Positions 52,771 through 62,485 of a stretch of DNA of 64,000 nucleotides are shown in pieces. Source of the DNA: Bacillus sp. USDA818B3_A (GTDB taxonomy: Bacteria > Bacillota > Bacilli > Bacillales > Cytobacillaceae); the NCBI RefSeq assembly GCF_009928415.1, contig NZ_JAABNN010000004.1:241191-305190 (forward strand), given 5' to 3'. The notes under the pieces are model-generated. The model was not told the DNA's origin and searched no databases. It saw only the letters and a program-made list of their open reading frames with translations. How positions within the stretch are numbered: the stretch's first letter is position 1; each line of letters opens with the position of its first letter. The position numbers were made by a program, and so were the translations under genes.

Positions 52771-53616
52771 TTAACCCTCTTTCCTGTTCAAGATCCTCTT
52801 TAACGTATACATGGCAATTTTTTTATTTTTAACCGTTAATACTTGTTTAAAAAATCTCATCACTAGCTGTTTCCGATAGGATGAATATAGATCCATTTTG
52901 TAATTTTTGTAAAAGTTAATTTCTGAATCCAAAATACTTTTATAACGGCCTATCGAAACCTGGCTGTAATCCATCACAGATAATTCATGTTCAAGAACAA
53001 CCGGCAGTACCCAAACCTTACGACTCTGTCTATAAATCTCATGAAATAGCCAATGATCTAAATAATCCAGTGGAAAAGCCGAATTAAACCCACCAATCTC
53101 CGTTAAAAATCCGAGCCTGATCAATGAACCTGAATTGATCGCCATGACCGGTTCGGGTTGAAGCCCCGTCTGTGGCTGCTCCCCAGCTAAGGGACGCAGA
53201 TAACGGCTGTATACAGGAGAAATCATCGTGCCGTTACTTGTAATCTTCGGCACCACTGCAGCAACAGCCGAATCTATTTCCGACATGCCGTCTAATGCTC
53301 GGGCATAGTCCTTCGTCAATTGGGTATCGTGATCTAACAGAAGCAGCCAATCACTCCCGTTATTAGCTGCCATGGACCAGGCAAAATTGTAAGCAGCCGC
53401 AATCCCTAAATTGCGGGGATCATGAATATACTCAATGGAGATCTCCTTGTCATGATCAGGGGAGAAATCCTGCTTTTCTGGACTATTATCATAAATGATT
53501 AGTTCTAATTCATGGGAAAAATTTTCCTTTTTCAACAGGGTTTTTCGTAAAGTTCGGTATGTTTTGCTTTCTTCAACAGCTTGTTTATATAGAACCATTA
53601 CAGCCGTGACTTTCAT
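52771..53616 (-). CDS. Family 2 glycosyltransferase, rhamnosyltransferase-like
   Basis: A 281-residue enzyme opening with VTAVMVLYKQAVEES, followed by YDNSPEKQDF, NLGIAAAYNFAW and the metal-binding LLLDHDTQL. The layout resembles RgpB/WbbL-type rhamnosyltransferases. Its ATG overlaps the stop of the polymerase-like gene upstream (ATGA), so the two are coupled. Confidence 0.83.
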   Translation of the reverse strand: MKVTAVMVLYKQAVEESKTYRTLRKTLLKKENFSHELELIIYDNSPEKQDFSPDHDKEISIEYIHDPRNLGIAAAYNFAWSMAANNGSDWLLLLDHDTQLTKDYARALDGMSEIDSAVAAVVPKITSNGTMISPVYSRYLRPLAGEQPQTGLQPEPVMAINSGSLIRLGFLTEIGGFNSAFPLDYLDHWLFHEIYRQSRKVWVLPVVLEHELSVMDYSQVSIGRYKSILDSEINFYKNYKMDLYSSYRKQLVMRFFKQVLTVKNKKIAMYTLKRILNRKEG

Positions 53617-54968
53617 TGAAGTACCTCATCTTTTAATTCCTTTTTTTGTTGGGACACAATTAAAAGAACAAGGAAGAAGCTCATTCCAATCGGATTATTA
53701 ATAAAAGGGTTAATATTTGTCAGTAATAACACACCCATAAATACCGCTAATAACGAGACATCAAGGGTTGATAAATGATGCCCTTTTTTGTAGGCAAGAT
53801 AGTAATTAAAGTAAATAATCAAAAATAAGAAACCCCAGATACCGAGTCCGATTAACCCCTGTTCTACCAAAATATCTAGAAAACTCATTTCTATTCCAGT
53901 AACCCTGCCTGCTATTTCCGTTCCATAACCTGTCCCGAAAACTAGGTTTGCAGGATGCACTAAAATGTCTTTAGAAGCAGTAATAAATTCAATCCGGTGG
54001 TTCACACTTATATCATTGACTTCTGTCTCTTGTTCCCCAAGTTCCGTATTTGGCTGAACATTCGCAGATGGATCGACCTTGACCACTTCAAACCGTTCGA
54101 GTGTCATATATTTATACAAGAATGGAACAGCAACAAACACCATAACTAAAATAGCAAATTTCTTAATAAATTGCTTATTGTGAAACAACTTTTGGATTTT
54201 CCTTGCCATCCCCTTGATTGGATCGACAAGAACTTTAATGTCTAACACGATAATCATAAATACACTTAGCATAAAGGCTAATAGGAAACCCCTAGTTTCT
54301 GACCAAAGGACAGAGATGGAAGCAAATATGACAATGGCAATGCTGAGCTTGCTCTTACTTTTATTGAAGAGGTCATTTAAAGCAATCACCAATCCAACCA
54401 ATACAAAGAAGTGGCTCTTATAAAAAACACTGTGACTTGGTCTAAAGAACAGATCCCCGGGAAACACCCGATTTAAAAAGTCATAGTAGGGCTTAAAATC
54501 ATCCGGTGCAGGAACAATGGTCTTTCCAATCAATGAGATTATAATCGTAAAAAGGGCAACAGTAAGTGCAGAATATTTTAATAATGTAATGATTCGCTCA
54601 AGAGAGAATCGTTCTTTAGAAATATAATAGGCCAATGGAAAATAAACGATAAAGTATGATACCCTCAGAAAATCGGTGACAATGGCACCTAACGAGTGTC
54701 CGTGTAATACGCCGATAACGGAGCTTACGACAAACCATCCAAGCAGCAAATAAACCCCGATTGTGACCGGATTCAGACGGAAAAATGTATTGATTTCTCT
54801 ATTAAACACCGCTTTTTCTTTGATAAGTCGAAACAGATAGACCAATATCAACAGTAAAAACAACACTTGACGAATGGATAGTATCCCAAAATCAATTAGC
54901 CGGCCGCCGCCGCCTACAAACACTTCAATAAAAAAGATCGTCAACAATACTTTTTCAAATCTATTCAT
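53613..54968 (-). CDS. O-antigen polymerase/ligase-like membrane protein
   Basis: A 451-residue protein with about ten to twelve transmembrane helices and a large outer loop near residues 290-345 (rich in Glu and Asn). This is the topology of Wzy polymerases and WaaL ligases. The GTGYGTEIAG and LVEQGLIGLGIWG stretches are usual for the O-antigen ligase domain. It would polymerise repeat units exported by the flippase at 62486. The family is diverse, so the precise reaction is open. Confidence 0.8.
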   Translation of the reverse strand: MNRFEKVLLTIFFIEVFVGGGGRLIDFGILSIRQVLFLLLILVYLFRLIKEKAVFNREINTFFRLNPVTIGVYLLLGWFVVSSVIGVLHGHSLGAIVTDFLRVSYFIVYFPLAYYISKERFSLERIITLLKYSALTVALFTIIISLIGKTIVPAPDDFKPYYDFLNRVFPGDLFFRPSHSVFYKSHFFVLVGLVIALNDLFNKSKSKLSIAIVIFASISVLWSETRGFLLAFMLSVFMIIVLDIKVLVDPIKGMARKIQKLFHNKQFIKKFAILVMVFVAVPFLYKYMTLERFEVVKVDPSANVQPNTELGEQETEVNDISVNHRIEFITASKDILVHPANLVFGTGYGTEIAGRVTGIEMSFLDILVEQGLIGLGIWGFLFLIIYFNYYLAYKKGHHLSTLDVSLLAVFMGVLLLTNINPFINNPIGMSFFLVLLIVSQQKKELKDEVLQ

Positions 54969-55092
54969 AAAAATAACCCTCTCCTATTACCTCGTGCCAA
55001 AAGAAATTGGTCCGAGAGTGCTGGCATTTTTTTTATTTTTATCTAAATCTGATGGAGATAATCTCATCAATCAACCCCAAACATTTCCAGCC

Positions 55093-55887
55093 TTAAAACA
55101 AACGCCATCCCCATTTATTAAAATATTTATACATCGATTGCATAAAAATCTTAAACAATTTTTTATTCTTATGTGCTCCTCTTTCATAATAATGGACCAC
55201 GTGGGAAAAAGGAGTATAGACAATTCTTCTATTTCGTTTTTTCAGTTCAAGGCAAAGATCATAATCCTCAAAATACATAAAATAGCGGTCATCAAATCCG
55301 CCGACTTCTTTAAAATCCTGACCTCTCAATAACATAAAACAGCCGGAACCAATCCGGATATCCACATCGTGATCATCAGAAATGTTTCTTAGTTCATAGG
55401 AGGCTAATCGTTTGTGAAACATTTTTTTCACAAAATGAAAAGGGACAAAACGGAGCGCATAGTCAAAGACTGATACGCGGTCACGCATCAAATGCTGTAC
55501 CGTCCCATCAGGATTTAGCACCTTTGGCACTAATAAAGCAATCGATGGATCTTTTTCCATCATATCAATCATTTTAAGTAAATCGTTTCTTACCAGAACG
55601 ATATCTGGATTAAAGACTAGGAAATACTTTTCCTCCGCATGCAATAAATTATAGTTGTGGCCAAATCCAAAACCATTGTTCTCATGATAGAAGGTGATCT
55701 CTGCAAAATCCATATACTCACGAAGCTGCTGTTGGTAGTCCTCATTGGAATGGTTATCGAATATTACAAAGCGAAAGTTTCTATCTTGGCCAAATTCTTT
55801 TTTCAGATTATCTAAAACGTCAAAGATATGTTTACTATTGTAGGTCACAATACTAATTGCAACTTTTGCATTAGACACTTTTTTCAC
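55093..55887 (-). CDS. Family 2 glycosyltransferase, WbbL-like
   Basis: A 264-residue enzyme with AISIVTYNSKHIF, FDNHSNEDY, FNPDIVLV (metal site), a GSGCFMLLRG stretch and FDDRYFMYFEDYDLCLELKKR. These are features of the rhamnosyltransferase WbbL group that adds rhamnose to the lipid-linked GlcNAc primer. With tagO nearby it may add the second sugar. It is the first gene of the glycosyltransferase set, divergent from the LCP gene; 124 nt separate it from the polymerase-like gene. Confidence 0.83.
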   Translation of the reverse strand: MKKVSNAKVAISIVTYNSKHIFDVLDNLKKEFGQDRNFRFVIFDNHSNEDYQQQLREYMDFAEITFYHENNGFGFGHNYNLLHAEEKYFLVFNPDIVLVRNDLLKMIDMMEKDPSIALLVPKVLNPDGTVQHLMRDRVSVFDYALRFVPFHFVKKMFHKRLASYELRNISDDHDVDIRIGSGCFMLLRGQDFKEVGGFDDRYFMYFEDYDLCLELKKRNRRIVYTPFSHVVHYYERGAHKNKKLFKIFMQSMYKYFNKWGWRLF

Positions 55888-56147
55888 ACACTTTCATCTC
55901 ATAATTTTTATGTCTAGGCTAAACCTTTTTAGGAAGTAATCTTGCAGGTATATTTAGAAAAACCTTACAGTTAATGATTAATTCCTCAATGGTCAACTTA
56001 CCAAGTGTAAATTATAGCATCATTGTGGCGAAACTTGTACTTTTATGGAGGATTTTTTTAAATCCTGTTGAACTTAAGACTGTTCAATATTATAATATCC
56101 CTTAGTATTTCTTTTAACATCAATACCTTTAGAAGGGAATTATATAA

Positions 56148-57134
56148 ATGAATAGAACTAGATCGAGCCTTAAGCAGGGGAAGAGAAGAAAGGTAAAATG
56201 GCTTCGTGTTACATTGCTATTTCTTGTTATCCTTTTGGCAGGCGGCGCTACTTATGCATACAGTGTGTTTCATAATGTAGCTAAGGCTGTGAATAAGATG
56301 ACTTCACCTCTTTCAAGGGAAGTTTCCGCAAAGCGGGAAACACAGGTCGAATTTAATAATTCCGATCCAATCTCCATTTTATTAGTAGGGGTAGATGAGC
56401 GGGAGGGCGACAGCGGCCGGACAGACTCGATGATTGTGGCTACCATTAACCCTAAAACAAAATCTACTAAACTATTAAGTATCCCTCGTGATACAAGAAC
56501 ATTATTAATAAATCCAGACAATCCGAATAAGAAACGATACGATAAAATCAATGCGGCTTATGCCTACGGGGGAATCGAAGAAAGCATTGCTACAGTCGAG
56601 AACTTTTTAAATATACCAATTGATTATTATATTAAAGTAAATATGGAAAGCTTCAAAGGTATTGTCGATGCCGTTGGAGGTATTGATGTAAACAATAAAT
56701 ATGCATTTGAATTAGACGGAGTTTCCCTTGATGTTGGAAAGTACCATTTAAATGGTACAGAGGCTCTTATGTATGCGAGAATGAGACACCAGGACCCACT
56801 AGGCGATTTTGGACGCCAACAACGCCAGCGGGAGGTTATCTCTAAAATTGTCGCAAAAGGAAAATCATTTTCTACCCTTACCAAATACGACGACATTTTG
56901 GAAGCACTCGAAGATAATATAAAAACCAACCTTACGCTTGATGATATGATCGGCATTCAATCTACGTATAAACCTGCTGCTGAAAAAATGGACAGTCTTC
57001 AGGTGGACGGCGAAGGGAAAATTGTTGATGGAATTTGGTACTACTATGTAGACGATGAAACAAGACAAGAACTTTCTAACCAGTTGCGTGAACATTTAGG
57101 TTTAACCCAACAAACAGTGGACAGCATCGAATAA
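56148..57134 (+). CDS. LytR-CpsA-Psr family ligase
   Basis: A 328-residue membrane-anchored LCP protein. A basic cytosolic tail and one helix (LRVTLLFLVILLAGGATYAY) precede the outer domain. The outer domain has DEREGDSGRTDSMIV (metal and pyrophosphate site), LSIPRDTRT and the YARMRHQDPLGDFGRQQRQREVI signature with Arg residues for lipid phosphate. Such enzymes attach teichoic acids or polysaccharides from undecaprenyl carriers to peptidoglycan, fitting the polymer genes around it. Confidence 0.92.
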   Translation: MNRTRSSLKQGKRRKVKWLRVTLLFLVILLAGGATYAYSVFHNVAKAVNKMTSPLSREVSAKRETQVEFNNSDPISILLVGVDEREGDSGRTDSMIVATINPKTKSTKLLSIPRDTRTLLINPDNPNKKRYDKINAAYAYGGIEESIATVENFLNIPIDYYIKVNMESFKGIVDAVGGIDVNNKYAFELDGVSLDVGKYHLNGTEALMYARMRHQDPLGDFGRQQRQREVISKIVAKGKSFSTLTKYDDILEALEDNIKTNLTLDDMIGIQSTYKPAAEKMDSLQVDGEGKIVDGIWYYYVDDETRQELSNQLREHLGLTQQTVDSIE

Positions 57135-57143
57135 TCTAATAAA

Positions 57144-57177
57144 AAAAATCCTTTAGGCTAAGACCTAAAGGATTTTT
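57144..57177. terminator. Bidirectional terminator, LCP gene and glucosaminidase
   Basis: AAAAATCCTTTAGG (57144-57157) and CCTAAAGGATTTTT (57164-57177) form a perfect 14-bp stem, with T-runs on both strands. Confidence 0.92.
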
Positions 57178-57186
57178 TTTATATAT

Positions 57187-60100
57187 TTAGTGAATAATTT
57201 GCTTCACAAATTCTCCTGAAACCCAGCCTGTTTGTGTTGAATTAGGAAGGTAGACTTGATACCAGCCATTACTAGAAACTAGGTTATCATTACTGGTTAC
57301 TGCTTTTAGGTATGTTCCACTTGCAACAGACGTTAATACGGTCGAATCCGAACTTGTAGAAGCACTGCTGCGAATTCGTAAACTATCGACATCACTGTTC
57401 ACCTGCAGCAAATTAACAATCGTAATATTTTGTCCATTCAACCAGCCGCTCCGGCCATTCACCCCGACACGGAACCAACGGTAAGAATTATAATTTAAAC
57501 TTGATGGATTGTAATATACATCGGTATTATATCCGTTAACTGTCACAACTGTGAATAGGTCGAGTGATTCCAAAATGGTTGATGATGATACATACGGCAG
57601 TGATCTAAAATTCACCGAATAACTATTGGTTTTCGCCAAAATTCCAGTTGGGAAATTGATGATCTTATTTGCCGGGTAAGGATTCCCTGCTGGAATATCC
57701 CTTCCGTTAACTGGCGGAGCACTTGCTGTCATCGTTAGCTCCTGTCTATTCCAATAATACGAAGAGTCATATGATTGAATGCTTTCCATTAGGTTTGCTA
57801 TTCCAGTTTTCCAATTTTGATCGGTAGCATATCTGACATTCATCCCCGTTAAGGTAGGACCATTGTAGTAAGCGCCACTTTCTTCGAGGTAATCCTGTCT
57901 AACCTGATATGCTACTTTATTAATACTATCCTGCACGGTTGGGAAGTAATAACCGCATGTAAACGGGCAAACATCATAGGCCCCGTAACCATAAAGGTTA
58001 TGTTTATAGGTTATTAAATCCGATCCTCCCCAGCCGGTCTCCCATATCGCATGTGCGACTAAATAAAGGGCATTCACACCATATAAATTCTGAGCATTAA
58101 TAAAACCTTGGGCATAATCCTTTAGCGGACTACTTGGATTTTTAGCGTTAAAGAAAGCCACAATTCCTGCTGCTGTTATGTTAGCTGGTTTCTTCAAGTT
58201 TAGGACAGCGTATAGATTTCCATTTCCAATCGTAATCTGAGTAGAAATAGTACTGACTCCGCCATTTTTCCCGGTTTCCTTAACAGTTATGGTATGCTGG
58301 CCATCCGAAAACTGCAGCGTGTTAAGGGTGTATTGATAACTGGCATTTGTATTGTTATAGGCGGGATAGGAGGCTGCCACATCCGTACGGACTAGGCCAT
58401 ACTGCGCTTGACCGATGATTTTTCCATCAATTGAAATTTCAACCTGTGATACTCCGCTTCCGTCTAAATACCAGCCGCTGATAAGAGTGGACCCTTTAAC
58501 TGTCGTCCCATTCTTAGGAGACTCCAAAGATCCTATTGCAATCAGATTCCGAACAGTTATCGTACGTGTAAGCTCGGTTTTCACACCGGTTTTCCCTGTC
58601 TCTCGGACTGTTAAGGTGTGCTGGCCATTTGAGAGATTTGCCGTGTTTAACGTGTATTGGTAGCCGGAATTGGCATTTTTATAAGCAGGATAGGCTGCTG
58701 CCACATCCGTACGGGCTAGGCCATACTTTGCTTGACCGGTGATTTTTCCATCCACTAACACTTCAACCTTTGCCACTCCGTTTTGATCTAAGAACCAGCC
58801 GCGGATAAGTGTATTGCCTTTAACCTGGGAATCGTTCTTTGGTTCATCAACGGTTCCTCTTACAGGTAACTTTTGAACAATGTTTTGAACTGTGAAGAGG
58901 CGGTTTAACTCCTTCATCACTCCATTTTTCCCTGTCTCCCTGACGGTCAGGGTGTGCTGGCCATTGGTAAGTGCTGTCGTATTGAGGGTGTATTGATAGC
59001 CAGCATTCGCATTTTTATAAAGAGGATATGCCTTGGCCACATCCGTACGGGCTAAACCATACTGCGCCTGACCGAGGAGTTTCCCATCTACCATTATCTC
59101 AATCTCCGCCACTGCGCTAGTATCTAAAAACCAGCCGCGGACAACCGTGCTGCCTTTGACCGTCGCGCCATTCGCTGGTACATCAATGATCCCTCTTACA
59201 GGTAAGTTCTGAACGGGATTGGCTACAGTGTTTTGGATGTTGATAAGACGTTTAAGCTCGGTCGTCTTTCCATTTTTCCCCGTCTCCCGAATGGTCAGGG
59301 TGTGCTGGCCATTGGTAAGTGCCGTCGTATTGAGGGTGTATTGGTATCCAGCATTGGCATTTTTATAGGCAGGATACGCCTTGGCCACATCTGTACGGGC
59401 TAAACCATACTCTGCTTGACCGAGAAGTTTCCCATCGACTAATGCCTCAACCTTCGCCACTCCGCTTCCATCTAAAAACCAGCCGCGGACAACTGTGCTG
59501 CCTTTGACCGTCGCGCCATTCGCTGGTGCATCAACGGTGCCTCTGACAGATAGAGTCTGAGCCGTGTTAGTAACCGTGTTTTGAGCAGCATTCTGGATAT
59601 TCACCAGACGTTTAAGCTCGTTCCTTTTACCATTTTTCCCTGTTTCCCTGACGGTCAGGGTGTGCTGGCCATTGGTAAGTGCCGTTGTATTGAGGGTGTA
59701 TTCGTATCCAGCATTTGCATTATTATAGCCAGAATACGCCTTGGCCACATCCGTACGGGCTAAACCATACTGTGCTTGACCGAGGATTTTTCCATCCACC
59801 AGCACCTCAACCTTAGCCGCTCCGCTTCCATCTAAAAACCAGCCGCGGACAACTGTGCTGCCTTTAACTGCCGCGCCATTCGCCGGCACATCAATGGAGC
59901 CTTTAGCCGGTAAGGATTGAACGGTATTTTGGACTGCGTTCTGAACGTTAACCAGCCGTTTAAGTTCGGTCTTCACGCCTGTTTTCCCTGTTTCCCTAAC
60001 GGTCAGAGTGTGCTGGCCATTGGCTAGGGCCGCTGTATTTAAGGAATACTGATATCCAGCGTTTCCATTTTTATAAGCTGGATACGCCTTTAATACATCA

Positions 60101-60363
60101 GAACGTGCAATCCCGTACTTTGCTTGGGCTACAATTTTTCCATCTACCAATATGTCAACTTTCGCCACTCCGTTTCCATCCAAGAACCAGCCTTTGACAA
60201 CGCTGATCCCTTTAAGGGTGGAACTCGAGAGCGGTGTTTCCAAGGTTCCTTTTGGTGCTAGAACACCAGCAGCTGAAGCTATATTGCCGTGGAAGATTAA
60301 TAGAATGGCAAAAAAGGATGCCAAAAATACATATTCAGTTAACTTGCGTTTAATTCTCCCCAT
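57187..60363 (-). CDS. Ig-repeat N-acetylglucosaminidase autolysin with SH3 domains
   Basis: A 1058-residue secreted wall hydrolase. After the signal peptide (to about residue 31) come six tandem Ig-like repeats of about 110-120 residues (39 to about 725). Each contains VKGSTVVRGWFLDGSG, VDGK, YGLARTDVAKAYP and NGQHTLTVRETGKNG or variants. A GH73-type glucosaminidase domain follows (YGVNALYLVAHAIWETGWGGSDL, with the catalytic Glu in WETGWG, and YGYGAYD). Two SH3-like domains (VNFRSLPY and LRIRSSAS) end the protein. Repeats 2 to 4 are nearly identical, which suggests recent duplication. It resembles LytD/LytG-type autolysins. Confidence 0.9.
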   Translation of the reverse strand: MGRIKRKLTEYVFLASFFAILLIFHGNIASAAGVLAPKGTLETPLSSSTLKGISVVKGWFLDGNGVAKVDILVDGKIVAQAKYGIARSDVLKAYPAYKNGNAGYQYSLNTAALANGQHTLTVRETGKTGVKTELKRLVNVQNAVQNTVQSLPAKGSIDVPANGAAVKGSTVVRGWFLDGSGAAKVEVLVDGKILGQAQYGLARTDVAKAYSGYNNANAGYEYTLNTTALTNGQHTLTVRETGKNGKRNELKRLVNIQNAAQNTVTNTAQTLSVRGTVDAPANGATVKGSTVVRGWFLDGSGVAKVEALVDGKLLGQAEYGLARTDVAKAYPAYKNANAGYQYTLNTTALTNGQHTLTIRETGKNGKTTELKRLINIQNTVANPVQNLPVRGIIDVPANGATVKGSTVVRGWFLDTSAVAEIEIMVDGKLLGQAQYGLARTDVAKAYPLYKNANAGYQYTLNTTALTNGQHTLTVRETGKNGVMKELNRLFTVQNIVQKLPVRGTVDEPKNDSQVKGNTLIRGWFLDQNGVAKVEVLVDGKITGQAKYGLARTDVAAAYPAYKNANSGYQYTLNTANLSNGQHTLTVRETGKTGVKTELTRTITVRNLIAIGSLESPKNGTTVKGSTLISGWYLDGSGVSQVEISIDGKIIGQAQYGLVRTDVAASYPAYNNTNASYQYTLNTLQFSDGQHTITVKETGKNGGVSTISTQITIGNGNLYAVLNLKKPANITAAGIVAFFNAKNPSSPLKDYAQGFINAQNLYGVNALYLVAHAIWETGWGGSDLITYKHNLYGYGAYDVCPFTCGYYFPTVQDSINKVAYQVRQDYLEESGAYYNGPTLTGMNVRYATDQNWKTGIANLMESIQSYDSSYYWNRQELTMTASAPPVNGRDIPAGNPYPANKIINFPTGILAKTNSYSVNFRSLPYVSSSTILESLDLFTVVTVNGYNTDVYYNPSSLNYNSYRWFRVGVNGRSGWLNGQNITIVNLLQVNSDVDSLRIRSSASTSSDSTVLTSVASGTYLKAVTSNDNLVSSNGWYQVYLPNSTQTGWVSGEFVKQIIH

Positions 60364-60507
60364 CTCCTCTATATATTTTAATCTATTTCTAAAGACCTAC
60401 TTTAAATTCTACCAAACTATTAGATTGTAAACAATGAAATATCGACAAAATATGTGTAAAACCGCCAACAATTTACAAAAGAGGAAACTTCGTTTTTTTA
60501 AAATTAA

Positions 60508-60692
60508 GGCTGTGTTAAAGGAAATTGTTGATTTTCAGCATGTTGATTGGAGTGGAAGGCGGCGTAGACTCCTGCGGGAGTACGGGGCAGGGGAGACCCC
60601 GCAGGCGCTTTCAGCGCCGAGGAGGCTCCCCGGCACGCCCGCGAACCGCTTGCCGCCTGGAGCGGAAATCAACATTCATAATTAACACAGCC
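60508..60692. repeat. GC-rich Bacillaceae intergenic palindromic repeat, copy B
   Basis: A 185-bp element with perfect 11-bp terminal inverted repeats GGCTGTGTTAA (60508-60518) and TTAACACAGCC (60682-60692). Its core shares long identical blocks with copy A (ACTCCTGCGGGAGTACGG and GCCGAGGAGGCTCCCCGG). It lies in the 356-bp gap between the glucosaminidase gene and the TagB/F-like gene. The copy has no open frame of note and no transposase. Confidence 0.87.
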
Positions 60693-60702
60693 TAAATTAA
60701 AA

Positions 60703-60734
60703 AAGGCTTACTCCTTAGTTTAGGAGTAAGCCTT
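60703..60734 (-). terminator. Terminator of the TagB/F-like gene
   Basis: AAGGCTTACTCC (60703-60714) and GGAGTAAGCCTT (60723-60734) form a perfect 12-bp stem that includes the last codons and stop of the gene. A short U-tail follows. Confidence 0.8.
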
Positions 60735-61940
60735 CATAGCTTCAGGTTTCGTACTTAATACTCGCTTGTATAGTTCTTCATTACTAATTCCTGTTTCATC
60801 ATTTAAAAGAAACTCAATCACCTTCGTACGATCAGCCTTATGCAAATCTGGTGAAGTCAAATTTTCCTCCAAGGATGCAACAAGGTCTTCCTCCGTCATG
60901 ACTAAAGAACCGCCACAGACCTTTTCTAAATCATAATAGAAGCCCCGGTCGACACTTCCATAGGATTGATAATCAAAGGCATAATGAATAATCGGTCTGT
61001 CTAACAATAAAAAGTCAAAATAGCAGCTGGAGTAATCTGTAACTAAGACATCTGTTGCCAAAAGCAACTCCTGTGAGTCAAATGGAAGCTTGGAAATCGA
61101 TAGAATATTAGGAGAGACAGCAGCTTGTCCTTGAACAGCACCTGATTCAGCATAATGATTTTTCTCTACTATTACGGCATTATGCTTTTTAAGGACTCCT
61201 TCCAGTCTTTCTTGATCTTTTCCTGTTAACAATTGAAAGGAAAAATTTTTCCCTGTCGCATCACGAAACGTCGGCATATACGTAATAATTGTCTTATCTT
61301 TTATTTCAGGTAATAAATCATAGAGCTTCTTTTTATAGCGATAGGATTGATCTTTTTGCTCTATTAAAAAATCATTTCGCGGCTGGCCGATTGAGAGAAT
61401 TTTATCTCTTGTTATATTAAAACTTTGAAAGGCACTTAACAGCTTATCCGCATTTTCCTGTGAAGAAGAAATATAATAACGATAGTTGTCCATATTCTTT
61501 TTCTTAAATTGACTAAATAGCCCCTCTTGGCTCTGGTAGCCTATCGCGTCATCACCAATCCGTTTTAAAGGAATCCCATGCCAAAGCTGGACCGTGATAC
61601 ACTTTCCAAAAATATTTAAATTGGAAATGTCCGTATGGGAATGAGAAAAAAATGCATACTTGGCTGTAATCGCATAATACATAGCTGTCAGTGAGTTCTT
61701 TTTATAAAATCTAATATGATCATGATTGCTGATTTGCGTGAAGACGGGTTCTTTCCCAATCCAAATTAATTCAAATTCAGAAGGACGATGCTCTGAAAGC
61801 CACTCCACGAGAAACCTTGGATTATCCCCATACCTATCGCCAAACCAGGCACCAAAAACAATCCGATTCTTCTTTTTTACCACTAAACAGCTGATCAAAT
61901 AAAAAATGATATTAATAAACTGCTTGATATAATATTTCAT
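60720..61940 (-). CDS. CDP-glycerol glycerophosphotransferase (TagB/TagF-like)
   Basis: A 406-residue peripheral membrane enzyme of the Glyphos_transf family. Motifs include FFSHSHTDISN, VQLWHGIPLKRIGDD (His used in catalysis in relatives), LSIGQPRNDF, YMPTFRDATG and VLVTDYSSCYFDFLLLDRPIIHYA. It adds glycerol phosphate from CDP-glycerol, either one unit (TagB) or a chain (TagF). Its size equals TagB-type rather than the longer TagF. It lies 3 nt from tagD, its substrate source. Confidence 0.88.
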   Translation of the reverse strand: MKYYIKQFINIIFYLISCLVVKKKNRIVFGAWFGDRYGDNPRFLVEWLSEHRPSEFELIWIGKEPVFTQISNHDHIRFYKKNSLTAMYYAITAKYAFFSHSHTDISNLNIFGKCITVQLWHGIPLKRIGDDAIGYQSQEGLFSQFKKKNMDNYRYYISSSQENADKLLSAFQSFNITRDKILSIGQPRNDFLIEQKDQSYRYKKKLYDLLPEIKDKTIITYMPTFRDATGKNFSFQLLTGKDQERLEGVLKKHNAVIVEKNHYAESGAVQGQAAVSPNILSISKLPFDSQELLLATDVLVTDYSSCYFDFLLLDRPIIHYAFDYQSYGSVDRGFYYDLEKVCGGSLVMTEEDLVASLEENLTSPDLHKADRTKVIEFLLNDETGISNEELYKRVLSTKPEAMKAYS

Positions 61941-61943
61941 GTC

Positions 61944-62336
61944 TCACCTTTGTTTATTTAAATCGGTTTTCACTTTTGTTGTCGAAATGCCTTCTGTCCG
62001 CGGCAGATACACCACTTCGCAAATATCGGAAAGATCATCGAACTTTCCTTCCCAGTCGTTCCCCATCACAAAAGTTTGAACATCATTATTCAAGATATCG
62101 CTGCGTTTTTGTTCCCAATTCATTTCAGGTACCACTTCGTCGACATAAACAATTGATTCTAATAGTAACTTTCGCTGGTCATAAGAAAAATAAGATTTCT
62201 TTCCTTTAATATCATTAAATTCATCTGAAGAAAGTCCAACGATTAAATAATCACCTAAATCTTTTGCTCTTCTCAAAAGGTTAATATGTCCATAATGCAA
62301 TAAATCAAATGTACCGTAAGTAATGACTTTTTTCAT
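61944..62336 (-). CDS. tagD: Glycerol-3-phosphate cytidylyltransferase
   Basis: TagD makes CDP-glycerol from CTP and glycerol-3-phosphate. The 130-residue product (B. subtilis 129) has the HxGH motif (LLHYGHINL), GNDWEGKFDDL and RTEGISTTK. The frame opens at 62372, but ATG 62336 follows AGAGGGT and fits the family start MKKVITYGTFD. It is translationally adjacent to the transferase gene. Confidence 0.95.
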   Translation of the reverse strand: MKKVITYGTFDLLHYGHINLLRRAKDLGDYLIVGLSSDEFNDIKGKKSYFSYDQRKLLLESIVYVDEVVPEMNWEQKRSDILNNDVQTFVMGNDWEGKFDDLSDICEVVYLPRTEGISTTKVKTDLNKQR

Positions 62337-62485
62337 TTTATACCCTCTTACCTGTTTATTTAATGGTTCCAAGCTGCAGAAAAAAATACTTTTATCCTTT
62401 AAAATTGTATATTTTTTATATTCTTACCTACCCATACTAAAACAATACTTGCCGGATAATCAAGACTTTTATCCATTTCAACTTC

